Shown here piece by piece: positions 21,442 through 33,777 of a DNA stretch of 64,000 bases. A model generated the notes under the pieces. That model made no database searches and was not told the DNA's origin. It saw nothing but the letters and a program-made list of their open reading frames with translations. Every line of letters starts with the position of its first letter. The first letter of the stretch is position 1. The position numbers and the translations under genes were made by a program. Location of the stretch: assembly GCA_035048815.1 (NCBI GenBank), contig JAUCBN010000025.1, positions 7,526,501 to 7,590,500 of the forward strand, read 5' to 3'. The stretch comes from Abelmoschus esculentus. Its lineage: Eukaryota > Streptophyta > Magnoliopsida > Malvales > Malvaceae.

Positions 21442-23379
21442 TGATGTGATCCTGGCTTACACCAAAATCCTTCAAGCCAATCTAACATCAAAAGAGCCGA
21501 CAAATTTAAACACTTGTTCCCGAATCGAGGATCTAAACAATTCAAGTTCAAATATGCTTTTTCAAGCCTTGAATTTGAACTTGGAGCCTTGGCCATCTTT
21601 TGAACAAATGCAGCATGTTACTTTTGCTTTTTAATACATGCATTTGAGTGCTAGCTTAGGAGTGTGTTGCATGTAGTTGCATGAGCATTTAGCTTGCATG
21701 AGTTTACATTTTTGCATATTTAATTTCAGCATTTGCACAAGAATAAATAAGCATGCTAGCTCATTTAAGCATGTTGTTTCATTTGAAGGCTATTTAGATC
21801 ATTTAAGCATGTTAGTTCATTTAAGTTCGTTAGTTTAATTAATGCATGATAGTTCACTTAAAGCATGTAAGTTTTCTTATGTTTATGAGTTCATTTAGTG
21901 TGTGAGTTAATTAATTAAACTAAATCATTCAATGTAACTAGTTTCATTAATTAAACTAGCTCATTAAATCTGTTTCATGCATTCACTTTCATTTTTATAG
22001 AATAAAGTTGTTATCTAATGGATGCTCATATATTTTGAGCTAGGGTATTCATTTTGGATCAAATGGCTGATAATTTTCTACAAGAATGACATGTCATTTA
22101 CCACCAATTGAAGACACTTGAAGACACCATGATGGCTGATCAGTTTCAAGACATTCAAGGGAGATTTACACCAATTAAAGATTGTCAGTTTCAGCAAGAA
22201 AGCAAGGCATTGAAGAGCTCCTAAATACACCACTTAAAGAGGCACTTATATACCACTTAAGAGCTACTTAATCATCCATAAAGCTGATCAGTTTTTTATC
22301 AGAGAAAACATGCAATGAAAGCCTTCATTATCACCACTTAAGGGAGAGTAAAGGCAAGAATTAAAGCTACACTTAAGGAGGGAGTTTAAGGAATATCAAT
22401 CAACTTGTTCGCCATTTTTGGATTGTATACGAGAATATTTGAGTCTTCAAACTTATTCACCTATTTCTTAGCTTTCCAACGCACTTTGAATCACTTCAAT
22501 ACGATATCAGGAGCTTAAGATATGATTAAATTAGTGAAGACAGTGCATGCTGGAAATTCAATACGGGAATAGTCACAAGATGCTTCTTCAACAAATTCAA
22601 GAGGCTATTCAATTGCTGAATTCAATGCTTTATCAACAGCCCATTAAAGGAGGATGAATGACAACTTAATCATGTTCATTAGCCCAAAGGGTTTCTCCAT
22701 GTGGATGATATGCATGTCTACATTCATCCTACGAATGTCCACATTCATCCTTTTTAGATCAAACATTTTGGCTATCATTTGGAGATAGGATAACCTACAA
22801 ATTAATAGGCCTTTAACACTAGAACAATGAGTCTTTAATCTTTGTCTAGGCCAATCAATTTGTTGATGTCTTACACCTATAAATAGGCACTCATTCCATT
22901 ATAAAAGATAGAACTTTTGGCATATATTATAACTTGAGAGTGTTTCTCTTTTATAGTTCTTTTTGAACTTTATCGGCTTGCAAGATTGTTCTTGTGGCAT
23001 TCATCCCTATTCATTTTTTATATTGCTGGTTCCTAGTTCTTATAACTAGAGGGTCACAATCCATTAGCCTTTCACCCAAGTCATGGTTTAAAAACTCTTA
23101 AGGAACGGGTCTTCACTTTTTAGTGTTGGTTCCTCCTTTGTTTTACACCGCACCATCAACTACATTCCTTCTCTTCACTTTCATCATGAATAGATCCATA
23201 TTTTCATACGTCATCCTAAACACAACAACCATCTTATCATCAATCCATTTCACCATACTATCTATCCATTTCATATCATCTTGTAAGTTTTCTTTCTTTT
23301 CATTTCAGTTACTAGAATCACGATCGGACAATCACATATACAAATTCGGATATTCCGCAACCGGATTCGTATCACAAAG
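21437..23379 (+). mobile_element. Solo LTR, family F, inserted in gag of element E (with CAAAG duplication)
   Basis: The LTR proper is 21442-23374 (1933 bp), TGATGTGATCC to GATTCGTATCA. It is flanked by CAAAG at 21437-21441 and 23375-23379. Removing it rejoins gag as FSDYAL-NWWTQF. TATA box TATAAATAG at 22878-22886 gives plus orientation. Hairpins at 22981-22994 and 23033-23049 sit at the same offsets as in family A. The 21640-21960 part is rich in GCATG and TTCATTTAA variants. Related to families A and B but clearly diverged. Confidence 0.92.
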
Positions 23380-23851
23380 CATAATCAGAAAACTCTAATG
23401 TCACCAAAGGAACTTTCTCTTCTTCGGGACATTTGTAATAGGCAAACAATAGTTCAACCTTTCTCTCCCAATCGCAATATGCATCTGGGTCATGTTTACC
23501 TCTGATTGGAGGAACGAAGAACTTTGGTTTGGCCAAAGAAGGTTGCTCACGAGCGGTTTGTCTAGGTGCATCAAAACAATGGTCACGAACAGGTAAGCAT
23601 CAAGGATGAAGGTTTTGTCGTAGTGCATGCCTCGTTTGATGTCCATCACTATCTGTTGAGGAGTTTCCATCGGTTGGCGCCTCTCGATTAGTATTCATGC
23701 TTGCTATGGTTTGGGTGAGAGTTTGTAACACCAAATCATTGTGTTCAAATCTCGTATTCATTGTTGCAATCAGTTTTGATAAACCATTTACAACGCTTTC
23801 AAGATTCGCTGATGTTTGCGGTATATCTTTATCTGTGCTTTTGTTTGACAT
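23375..23851 (-). pseudogene. Element E gag N-terminal part
   Basis: Starts at an ATG (MSNKSTDKDIPQTSANLE), then a polar helical stretch. After frame changes comes the typical gypsy gag block (AKPKFFVPPIRGKHDPDAYCDWERKVE, shown as separate pieces in two frames, 23600-23395). It ends at the F insertion. This is the true N-terminus judging by the noncoding A-rich leader upstream (23852-24464). Confidence 0.75.
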
Positions 23852-24464
23852 CCTGAAAACACAATACTCAAAGAAAATTTAAAGTGGACAAGAAAATAAA
23901 AGAAAAAAAACAAGAAACCTTACTTATCACTCAAAAAAAAAGGTTAAAGAGGCAAGTGAACTGATCTTGTACGTCTTTAAAACTGTCCCACCATGATTTA
24001 CAACTAATATTTAGTGGAATTTTAACCCTAACAAAGAATCCAAAAGCACTAGGAGTCCAAGGAAGGAAAGACAGCAAATGAATGTAGTTGCAAGGATGAA
24101 GAAAAGTATGCAACTTGATAATCCTACTAACACAAGAGACAAGAAGGTGTTAGATGATGTATAAGAATCAATAAATGGTAAAAAAAAAAAGGAGAGCTAA
24201 TAACTAAGAATAAAAGAAAATAGAAAGAAGAATAAAAAACACACCAAAAGGCCTGAAATTGAGAAGAAAAATGATCTACATTGTTTGGAGGGTTCCAAAT
24301 ACCCAAAAATTATGAATTTTTATGTGGTGACTCCTCAAATGTTGTAGATTTGATCTGAAAAGTTCGGGCTTCAAATTCCTTTAACTGACTTTTGCGATTT
24401 TTTTTTGTATTTTCCTCTTTTTTCTATTTTTTTCTTTTTTTTAATGGAAACACCAAGAATCACC
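23852..24464 (-). other. Untranslated leader of element E
   Basis: Purine-rich on the plus strand at 23885-24250, with no supported gene. It lies between the PBS and gag ATG as expected for a 5' leader. Confidence 0.7.
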
Positions 24465-24479
24465 CCAATTCTGATACCA
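24465..24479 (-). promoter_or_regulatory. Primer-binding site of element E (initiator Met tRNA type)
   Basis: The minus strand reads TGGTATCAGAATTGG two bases after the 5' LTR. The first ten bases match the complement of the plant initiator Met tRNA 3' end. Confidence 0.85.
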
Positions 24480-24481
24480 AA

Positions 24482-25019
24482 TGATATAAAATGCAGCGGG
24501 ATAGATGGTGGTGGTGGTATGATGTTGGTTATATTTGTCCTTGGCACCCTCCTAATCGCAATTGAATAGGCAAACACCTGCAAACGAAACGAATATGTCC
24601 TGTGAATTGATGATATGTTGTTGTCCTAGGCACCCTCCTATCTGTAATTAGATAGGCAAACACCATAATCGGCTCTAACTCACCCTTCTAAACGCGATTG
24701 CTTAGGCAAGCGAGAGTGTGAAGATAATCTTCCTCATAAAAACTTGTACTTATGTTGAAGAAAACTTATGATAAGAAAAATAGCAAGGCGAATCTATCAT
24801 CCTTGCAAGTAAAATGGCCCAAGTCAAAGAGTTCTGTAACTCAAAAATTCATGTTCTTCATTCAATTCTTGATTCGTCAAGAAGGCTTGCAAACCCTTGT
24901 TTACAAAATCTTGGACCGCTTAATGTATCTTGTCTTTGAGTTGCCTTGACTTTGTTCTTGTCATCGGGCCATGTGGTAACGTAAGCACATCAGATGTAAG
25001 GGCCTTAGTGCATGCATCA
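24482..25019 (-). repeat. 5' LTR of element E (538 bp)
   Basis: Partner of 16806-17345, ending GCATGCATCA before the AAATG duplication (25020-25024). The few differences from the 3' LTR suggest moderate age. I did not compute a percentage. Confidence 0.95.
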
Positions 25020-26716
25020 AAATGAATGCTCGTCTTAGCAAATGGGATAAGCATTTACTCTCCTTAAGCGGTAGAGAAATTTTCATCAAATCTGTCATAC
25101 AATTAATGCCACAATATGTCATGTCTTGTTACCTTCTACCCCAAAACATTATCGATAATATGACTACTTCGATACGCTGTTACTGGTGGTCAGGGAAAGC
25201 CGATAAACGAGGATGGCATATGCTTCCATGGGACACTGTTTGTCTACCGAAAGCAGCCGGAGGTATAGGGTTTCACGATCTACACCATTTCAACATTGCT
25301 TTACTTGGTAAACAAATTTGGAGATTAATTTGTGAGCCTGATATCTTCTTAGTCAGGTCTACAAGTGAAAATATTATCCATCGGGTTCTGTTCTCGAATA
25401 CAATTCCACTCGAAGATCTTCCTTTGCTTGTAAAGGTCTTACTCTAAACTTGGAAATGGTTTCTTTAAACGGCTAGGTATGTCAAGTCAGATACAAATCC
25501 ACTTTGACAATTGGGGAGGATCTAAGCCGTTACACCTTTATGGTTATTATGAAGTGAATGACGAATTCCCTCTTCGAGCGTGTTTTTTATGTTGTCTAAT
25601 CTACCCCGATGGGATGAATCTAAGGTGAGAGATTATTTCTCTCATGAAGATGCTAATACAATCCTTAATGTACCAATTATTAATGATATGAAAGATACTA
25701 CCCTTTGGGGTCATCACGACTCTAGCATCTATACGGTGCATTCTGGTTATCAATTTTTTCAACTGCAACTAGGGCCGGTTAACAGGCCCTCTAGGCTATG
25801 GAAAATTCTTTCTAAATTGCCTACGTTGCCTAAGGTTCGTTCATTTGGGTGGCGATTAAGCCATGATGCTCTCCCGTCTGGCCAAAAAATCCTCCAAGCA
25901 AATCTCGGTACTGGAGTTTGCCCAATTTATAATACGGATATTGAAACTACCCTCCATGCTTTAAGGAATTGTCCTAGTGCTAGGGAGGCTCTCCATTTGG
26001 CAGGTTTTCCAAGCCGAATTTTGTCTAATACTTTTATCTCCCCCCACTAGTGGCTTTTTGAAATTGCTGGTTTTCTCTCATTGCACCAATTCTCCTTCCT
26101 GATAACAGTTCTATGGAATCTATGGATCCGTCGTAATGACTTTGTCCATAACAATAATCTCCAACCACCATGGTTGACTATATCCAACGCACAAAAACTT
26201 TTCAACGATTATACATCAGCCAATGATGCTCTCCATCTAAGGTCCCGACTAGCTGAGCCCATCTTTGCTCAGGCTAGATGGATGAAACTAGACCACGGTT
26301 TCGTTAAGGTTAACACGGATTGCGCCTTTGACCCAATTTTAAAGGGAGCTGCTATAGGTGTCATCGCTCGGGATTCTTCAGGTTCCGTCCTTGGTGGACG
26401 CTCCATGCCCCTCGCCTACTGCACAGATCCAGCTTCTACTGAAGCTCTTCCCATTCTAGAAGGACTTAATTTTGTTGTCGATAATGGTTGGACTAATGTC
26501 ATCCTTGAGACCGATTCTGCATCCATTGCCAACAAAGTTAATAACACTCATCATCACGATCTTTCCACGGTGCAAACTTTAGTGTCTCGAATTCGTTCTA
26601 CTCTTGGTACTTTGCCTGATTGTAAGATTTGTTATGTACCTAGAGAAACAAATGTTGTAGCCCATGTCCTAGCTACTAGGGCTTTGCGTTCTTTTCTTTC
26701 TTTCTTTCTCTTTTGA
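25020..26716 (+). pseudogene. LINE copy L2, ORF2 3' part: RT thumb, zf-RVT and RNase H
   Basis: It resumes exactly where element E interrupted (MNARLSKWDKHLLSLSGREIF). Frameshifts near 25360 and 25450 and a deletion near 25590 break the middle. 25580-26050 carries the zf-RVT-like region (RLWKILSKLPTLPK). A stop at 26048 follows. 26081-26716 encodes the RNase H (KVNTD, AEA equivalent TEALPILEGL, LETDS, ETNVVAH). The domain order is as in L1. Confidence 0.9.
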
Positions 26717-26875
26717 TTGTATCTTTCTAGATTTTATTTGGGCTTCTGTAAACTCGGAGAGGTTCTCCTCTTCTTCTCAATAAAACCATGGGTAATCTTT
26801 TCTCCATAGGGGCCTACTCACCTCTTGAGGTGACTGGCTATAGGGGGTTTAATGAGGCCCTTTCCTTCAAAAAAA
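26717..26875 (+). other. LINE L2 3' UTR with AATAAAA, conserved stem-loop and terminal A tract
   Basis: AATAAAA at 26779-26785. A perfect 7-bp stem TCACCTC-TT-GAGGTGA lies at 26818-26833. The end is CTTCAAAAAAA (26869-26875), followed directly by satellite. Nearly the same end occurs in L4 (49206-49305). Confidence 0.85.
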
Positions 26876-27246
26876 TTCTAACTATTTCACTAAAAAGCTC
26901 AATTAGACATGCACGCTTTAAATCGAACAAACCGACCACAAAATGAGATTCAATCAAACTAAAGCGCTCTAATAGTTAATTATAGGCTTTTGAATATGAT
27001 TAAACCACTTAATCTCAAATTCATAGCAATTTACTCAGTTTAAATTCAATGTGTTTACTACAAAACTCATTAGATATACACACTTTAAACCTAACAAAAG
27101 GGTTGCAAAATAAGTATAAATCAATTTTATGAGTTCAAATAGTTAATTATGATCTTCTGAACTAAATTATACAACTTAATCTCAATTTTAGAGCATTTTA
27201 CTTGGTTAAATTTCTCACGGGTTCACTAAGAAGCCCAATTAGACAA
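26876..27246. repeat. Satellite array segment
   Basis: Same ~169/338 bp satellite, resuming right after the LINE L2 A tract. Interrupted at 27246 by solo LTR A2 and continued at 28934 in phase. Confidence 0.93.
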
Positions 27247-28933
27247 TGATATGTGTTGATCTTGTTGATGATGTTGAACGGCAAATTTTGATTGTAGGAC
27301 TAGGAAGGAAGCAAGTCTCTCACAAGAAGTGGCTGCAAAAAATGAAGAATTAAGGATAATGGATGAAAGGAATAGGTGAAATGAATGAAGGGAATTATTT
27401 AGGAGCTGATTTGAAGCGGAAGGATGTTTGGTATTGATAAGGGTGAATGGATGTTTAAGAGTTTTATGATGATGATAAAGGATGGGAATGGTGAATGGAA
27501 TGAGATGATATGTAAGGATGGTGATATGGTGAAAAGGAATGGTGAAATGGAAATAGTATCTTAAAGATACTCGAGGAAGAAACTAGGTTATAAAAAAACT
27601 AATCCTGAACCATATATTGATCTTTAAGGGGTCGTGATAAACGGACTTTGACCCTTTTAGTATATTAAACTAAAAGAACCCGAAGTATCAAGATGGATAG
27701 AAAGGGGTTTGACGCCACAAGTACAAAAGTACTTGATAAGTCGATAAAGTTCTAAGAAGAACTAAACGAGAGAAAAATCTCACAAGTAATTTTATATAAT
27801 CTGAATGGTGTGTTTACAAAATGAAATTCAAGTTCTATTTATAGTTTCCTAAGGGTTTTGGCCGAAATGACCTTTAACTATTCGGATAACCATTCATTTG
27901 AATGGTGTCTCCCTTCAAATCTATTATAAGAGTTGTAACTTTTTGGTCCAGCCTGCATAGTCTTCAATAATTGGGCTATATCAAGAGATCCCGATATCGG
28001 ATTGATGCGATTCAACATGCTTTGGAAAGATAAGAGATAGAGGAACAACTTTCATGCAGACACCAAAATCCAATTAGTCTTGTATCCTACTTGAAATTGG
28101 CAAACAAGTGGACTATCATGAATTTGTTCAATGAAAAGTGCTATCTCATCGTTTTTGCGCTCACTTGCTTTCCCTCCATGATCGTGGCGCCCAATATGGA
28201 TGATGGAGGGACATGATGCTTGGTGAAGGGTAGGTGACCTTCAGGTGTTGAGTTGGGAGTGATAGTTGTAGCTGAGGTGAGCTAATCGAGCTGGGTGTGA
28301 GCAGGATTGAACTGAGCTATCTAGCTAAAAGACTTAGCTAAAGTTTGAAGCTGAAATAAGCTAATCCGAGCTGCCTTTAGCAAAGTGAGCTGGTCCATTA
28401 ATTTCCTTATACTCTCTTCTAGTATGAGGAGTATTTTGGAGCTGATCTAAATCTCTTAAGGTCTCGTTTTTTGAATTATGCTTCATTTGAACTCATATGG
28501 GATTTGTGAGCTGACATGGATCTAGCCTTTAGTCCTTTAAGTACTGTAGGAGTGTTCCATGCATTTCCAAGCTATTCGAAAGTTGGCTACTTGTGTTTCA
28601 TGCATTGCCTTCCGTTTAGCTTCTTCTGAGTTGACTGAGCTGACACCGAGCTAATACTTACTCCTTGAGCTGTAGGTAAGTCCTATGAAGAAAACATAAT
28701 AATGAGAATACTTAAAATAACTTAATATAAATTTACATCTAAGCTGAAACATAATAATGTGATTATAATGACTATTCATGTTTATAGCTTAATTAATATA
28801 ACTCTTAAGTATCTTACTATAAAGTATACAAAAGTAATAAATACTAAGATCAGTAAGATAACTCCCCTTTGATCCCATGCGTGAAATGAAGTATGAAAGC
28901 ATGAGATAAATGAGCAAAAATGTGCACGCATCA
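27247..28933 (-). mobile_element. Solo LTR, family A variant (copy A2), inserted in satellite
   Basis: 1687 bp from TGATATGTGTTG to TGCACGCATCA. Flanked by GACAA (27242-27246) and GACAT (28934-28938). The empty satellite site reads TTAGACATGCACG, so the duplication is GACAT with one later change. Hairpin 1 (CAAGTAC/GTACTTG) and hairpin 2 are present. In element sense the U3 begins TGATGCGTGCAC, unlike the TGATATGATCC start of other A copies, so this is a distinct subfamily or recombinant. Much of the U3 is AGCT-rich. Confidence 0.92.
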
Positions 28934-30948
28934 GACATGCACGCTTTAAATAGAACAAACCGACCAGAAAATAAGATTCAATCAAACTACATGCATTCAA
29001 ATTGTTAATTATGGGCTTTTGAACATGAATAAACCACTTAATCTCAAATTTAGAGTACTTTACTCGGTTTAAATTCCAAAGTATTCACTATAAAACTCAT
29101 TTAGATATGCGCACTTTAAACCTAACAAAACGACTGCAAAATAAGAATAAATCAAATATCATGAGTTCAAATAGCTAATTATGGGGTTCTAAACCAAATC
29201 ATATAGCTTAATCTCATTTTTGAGAATTTTACTCAATTAAATTTCTCACGGGTTCACAAAAAAGCCTAGCTAGACATGCACGCTTTAAATCGAACAAATC
29301 GACCACAAAATGAGATTAAATGAAACTAAATGAGTTCAAATAGTTAATTATAGGCTTTTGAATATGATTAAACCATTTAATCTCAAATTCAGAGCACTTT
29401 ACGCGATTTAAATCCAAATGTATTTACTATTAAACTCATTAGATATACACACTTTAAACCTAATAAAACGATGGAAAAATAAGTATAAATCAAATTTCAT
29501 GAGTTCAAATAGTTAATTATGATCTTCCAAACCAAATTATAAAACTTAGTCTCAATTTTAGAGCATTTTACTCGGTTAAATTTCACACGGGTTCAATAAA
29601 AAGCCTAATTAAACATGTACGCTTTAAATCGAACAAACAAACTACAAAATAAGACTCAATCAAACTACATGCATTCAAATTGTTAATTATGGGCTTTTGA
29701 ACATGAATAAACCACTTAATCTCAAATTTAGAGCACTTTAGTCAGTTTAAATTCCAATGTATTCTCTATAAAGCTCATTTAGATATGCGCACTTTAAACC
29801 TAACAAAACGGTCGCAAAATAAGAATAAATCAAATTTCATGAGTTCATATAGTAAATTATGGGCTTTGAACCAAATTATACTACTTAATCTCAATTTTAG
29901 AGCATATTACTCGGCTAAATTTCTAACGGATTCACTATAAAGCTCAATTAGACATGCACGTTTTAAATTGAACAAACCGACCACAAAATGAGATTCAATC
30001 AAACTACATGCGTTCTAATAGTTAATTATAGGCTTTTGAATATGATTAAACAACTTAATCTGAAATTCAGAGCACTCTACTAGGTTTAAATTCCAATGTG
30101 TTTACTATAAAACTCTTTAGATATACATACTTTAAACCTAACAAAAGGGGCGCAAAATAATTATAAATCAAATTTCATGATTTCAAATAGTTACTTATGG
30201 GCTTTGAAACAATTTATACAACTTAATCTCAATTTTAGAGCATTTAACTCGGTTAAATTTCTAATTGGTTCACTAAAAAGCTCAATTAGACATGCATGCT
30301 TTAAATCGAACAAACCGACAACAAAATGAGATTCAATCAAACTACATACGTTGTAATCGTTAATTATAGGCTTTTGAGTATTATTAAACCACTTAATCTC
30401 AAATTCAGAGCACTTTACTCAGTTTAAATTCCAATATGTTTACAATAAAACTCATTAGATATACACACTTTAAACCTAACAAAACAGTCGCAAAATAAGT
30501 ATAAATCAAATTTCATGAGTTCATATAGTTAATTATGATCCTCTGAACAAAATTATACAATTTATTCTCAATTTTAGAGCATTTTAATAAGTTAAATTTC
30601 TCACGGGTTCAATAAAAAGCCCAATTAGGCATGCACGCTTTAAATCGAACAAACCGACCACAAAATAAGATTCATTCAAACTACATGCATTCAAATTGTT
30701 AATTATGGGCATTTGAACATGAATAAACCACTTAATCTCAAATTTAGAGTACTTTACTCGATTTAAATTTCAATGTATTCACTATAAAGCTTATTTAGAT
30801 ATATGCGCACTTTAAACTTAACAAAACGGTAGCAAAATAAGAATAAATCAAATTTCATGAGTTCAAATAGTTAATTATGGGCTTCTGAACCAAATTATAC
30901 AACTTAATCTCAATTTTTGAGCATTTACTCAGTTAAATTTTTCACGGG
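28934..30948. repeat. Satellite array segment (~6 dimers)
   Basis: About 2 kb of the dimeric satellite with scattered mutations. It ends at TTTTCACGGG where LINE L3 begins. No gene inside. Confidence 0.93.
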
Positions 30949-31031
30949 GATCACACAACAACTCTCCTCCATTGCCGAACCTTCCTTTCTTCCGTTTCAA
31001 CCACTCCATCGCCCTCTACAACCAATTTCTA

Positions 31032-31890
31032 ATGGATTCTAAGTCTTGTCTTCAACAACTCGAGAATTTTCAATTCACTGATGATGAACAAACTGCTATT
31101 TTCATCCCAATATTTCTTGGGATTCTTCCGAGGAAGAAGCAAACTTCAGCCTATTATGGAATCTTCGATCTTTTAGAGAAATAGACGACCAGGTGATCGT
31201 AAAAGCTTTTATTGGAATCTGGACTCCGGCTAAAGTTATCTCTATAAGAGTCTTAAATCCGCATCTTTCTCTCATCCGTTTCAAAGATGAGAAGATTAAA
31301 GATGATATCCTCTGCTAGGGGACCTTGGACTTATATGGATGAATGGCTAGCCCTTGCGCAGTACAATCCCAACATAAGTCTAGACGACCACTCCTTTCAA
31401 ATGATGAATATTTGGGTACGTATCTATAACATTCCCTCTATCCTTCTTGCTTCTGAGGAATCTGCCCATAACACTGGGGAATCTCTTGGGGCCTTGATTG
31501 GAACAGTAACAAAAAATCGATACCAGGAAAATAGACTTCAACATGATCGAATACCTCCGAGTCAGATTAATTCTAGATGCCTCCAAACCAATTAGGCGTT
31601 GTGTTGCTATTGGTGGGGGACCGTCTACTAGATTTTACCCACTTCAATATGAACGTCTTCCCACAATTTGTCACTATTGTGGTAAAGTGGGTTACTCGAC
31701 GGATTTTTGTTCTATCCCAAACGAGGCTCGCGCTGCACAACTACAATATGGCTACTGACTCCGCTATGTTCCTAATAAAAAGGATAAATAGCCTACACAA
31801 AAAGGAAGGATTCGTTATCTAAACACTTCCCCTTCCAAAACTCAGTGCACGCCAACTTCTTCTCAAACTTCAGCTAACCATCAGAATGAC
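31032..31890 (+). pseudogene. LINE copy L3, ORF1 N-terminal part, broken
   Basis: Starts at ATG 31032 (MDSKSCLQQLENFQF), preceded by only ~85 bases of leader from the satellite junction. DUF4283-like sequence follows with frameshifts (near 31125, 31310 and 31520). The zinc knuckle at 31669-31710 has tyrosine instead of the histidine of CX2CX4HX4C. The position equivalent to the TAG of L1 is CAG here. Interrupted at 31890 by solo LTR B, with the tail resuming at 33271. Confidence 0.87.
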
Positions 31891-33275
31891 TGATATGCTC
31901 CAACTCTCCAAAGATGCTTGTAGAGAGAAGCTTTGATTGCCTGGATCTTAGAATATAAGCAAGCCTTGTATCACGCTTGTTTCCTGAACAAAAGAATGTT
32001 AAAAAGATGATGGAAATAAGATAATGATGATTTAAGAAGAGGTTACGGTGTTGGGTATTATTTAGACGAAAAGGAAGATGTTTCGGTGAAGGGAATGCGT
32101 GGGGGATGTTGATGGTTGATTAAGCAAGGAAATGGAGGTGTTTAAGTGAAGTAAATGATATGCAAGGATAAATTAAGGGCTGATGAAGAATGGTGGACGA
32201 AAATGGAAGATGGATGGTGTTTATATGATGTTGGAATGATAGTATTTCAAAGGGGCAAAGGTTGAACTTATGTTACAGGAACATAAACCCAATCTAGTTG
32301 CAACTATGAGGGTGGTAGATGCAATTAGACCTCTTGGAAATGTAATTCCAGAAACCTAAAGTATAAAGGATGGAGGGTGACGCCACAAATCAAAGACATG
32401 ATTTGATAAGTCGATAAAGTTCTTAAAAGAAGAAGAATGAGATATTAACTCACAAATTAAATAATTTGATTCAAAGTTGTCTATCAAATGCCAAAATGGC
32501 TACATATTTATAGGAAATAAAAGGGTGTGGCCAAGGGACATTTCCCTTTGAAAAGGTGGTCGAATAGTGGCCTTGGTTCCTTCAATTGGTGGTGTCTCCC
32601 TTTTTAACCGTTCTGTTGAATGGTGTCTCCTTCCAATAATTGTTGTAACTTTTCGGTTTAAAATTCTAGCCTGCACAGTCCTTAGTAAATTGGACATATC
32701 TCGAGTTCCTGATATCGGATTGATTCAATTCAACATGCGTTGGAAAGATAAGAGATAGATAAACAACTTTAATGAAGACAGTGAATCCCAATTCTACTTG
32801 TATCCTTCTAGAATTTGACACACAAGTGGACTATCATGAATCTGCCCAATGAAGAGTACTATCTCTTTGTTTTGGCGCCCAAAATATGTTTCCCTCCATG
32901 GTTGGTCGGTTGTGTCTCTTGGGGAGGGAACATGTCCTTCCATGGTTGAGCTGAAGGTTGTAGGGTGAGCTAAAGATGAGCTGGATGAACTAAGGTTGAA
33001 AGTTCACCATCTTTGAATGATGATTTGAGCTGAACGGCTAACCCCCTAGCTGAGTGAATTGATCCTTAGGGCCATAATACTCTCTTTAATCCATAAGAGT
33101 GTGTAGGAGCTGATACGAATCCCATATGGATGGAAATTCACCATTTGTCGTTTTGAGCTTAATCTAGATTCGTGAGCTAGAACGAAGCTAGCATCCACTT
33201 CATTGCACTGCCTAGGAGTGTTTGGTACATTTTGGTGCTGATCGGAAGCTGGTTGGGCATGCACATATCAATGAC
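31886..33275 (-). mobile_element. Solo LTR, family B (internally deleted), inserted in LINE ORF1
   Basis: LTR 31891-33270, TGATATGCTCC to GCACATATCA, flanked by ATGAC on both sides (31886-31890 and 33271-33275). It is 1380 bp against about 1.79 kb for the full B LTR at 50636-54914. The outer U3 between GCTGGT and GCACATATCA is lost. Minus orientation follows from TATAAATA on the minus strand (32505-32512). Hairpins at 32386-32405 and 32335-32350. Confidence 0.92.
32335..32512 (-). promoter_or_regulatory. LTR B promoter core: TATA box and two hairpins
   Basis: Minus-strand TATAAATA (32512-32505). Hairpin 1 is CAAATCA, 6-nt loop, TGATTTG (32405-32386). Hairpin 2 is TGGAA, 6-nt loop, TTCCA (32350-32335). 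Offsets from TATA match families A and F to within a few bases. Confidence 0.65.
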
Positions 33276-33777
33276 GCCAATGAAGAAAGCAAATCTCCTA
33301 AGCTACCACCTCAAATGTTCCTGTGTCTGCACCAGGTAATGCATCCTCCCAGAACTTCTCAAAAGGTCCTCGATCTCTTCCTACTGTTGCTAGTAGACTG
33401 TAAGCCTGTAGGTGCCCCCCAACCATTACTAATGTTCTTCCCTCAACACAACTCTAATATTACTATAAGACAAAAGAACCATGACGACACTGGTGAGGTT
33501 AGTTTGATGGACATGGAGATCCAGGATTTGGAGACAGATTTAGCCAGTGATCCTGACTTCTAGGAGGCAGCCGAATGGCTGGACAATGCGCCAACTCCTA
33601 AACGACCCACTCGTCTTACTTCAAATAGAGGTACAAAAAGAACGTCACCGTCTGATGAGGACCACAAGCCTAAACGGCCTCGATCTTCAAACAAAGATTC
33701 AAATGAGAAAGTTGGGATGAGTAGCACAAAACTCTTCGGCGGCGGTTGATGATGATCAACCCCGCCGAACTACATGA
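33271..33777 (+). pseudogene. LINE copy L3, ORF1 C-terminal part
   Basis: Continues the linker and basic tail of ORF1 after the B LTR (proline-rich, then LMDMEIQDLETDLASDPDF, then a KRPRSS-type basic tail). It has a stop at 33561 and a small deletion near 33725. The final TGA (33775-33777) overlaps the ORF2 ATG (33774). Confidence 0.8.

Larger units (their letters stand above)
16806..25019 (-). mobile_element. Ty3/gypsy retrotransposon E, full length with both LTRs, inserted in LINE L2
   Basis: 8.2 kb on the minus strand with a perfect AAATG duplication. Order in element sense: 5' LTR (25019-24482), PBS complementary to initiator Met tRNA (24479-24465), leader, gag, protease, RT, RNase H, integrase, PPT, 3' LTR (17345-16806). 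A solo LTR of family F sits in gag. Gene order with integrase last and the H2C2, GPY/F and YFDD motifs place it in Ty3/gypsy. There is no classical chromodomain. The pol frame runs into the 3' LTR, a trait known from CRM chromoviruses, so a CRM or related lineage is possible. All genes are broken. Confidence 0.95.

Noticed and set aside
24465..24479. tRNA gene at the Met-type sequence
   Set aside because: Only the 3'-end complement is present next to an LTR end, which identifies a primer-binding site.
4451..26875. L1 and L2 as one split LINE
   Set aside because: Both contain endonuclease, RT and RNase H; they are separate copies with the coiled-coil fragment between them.
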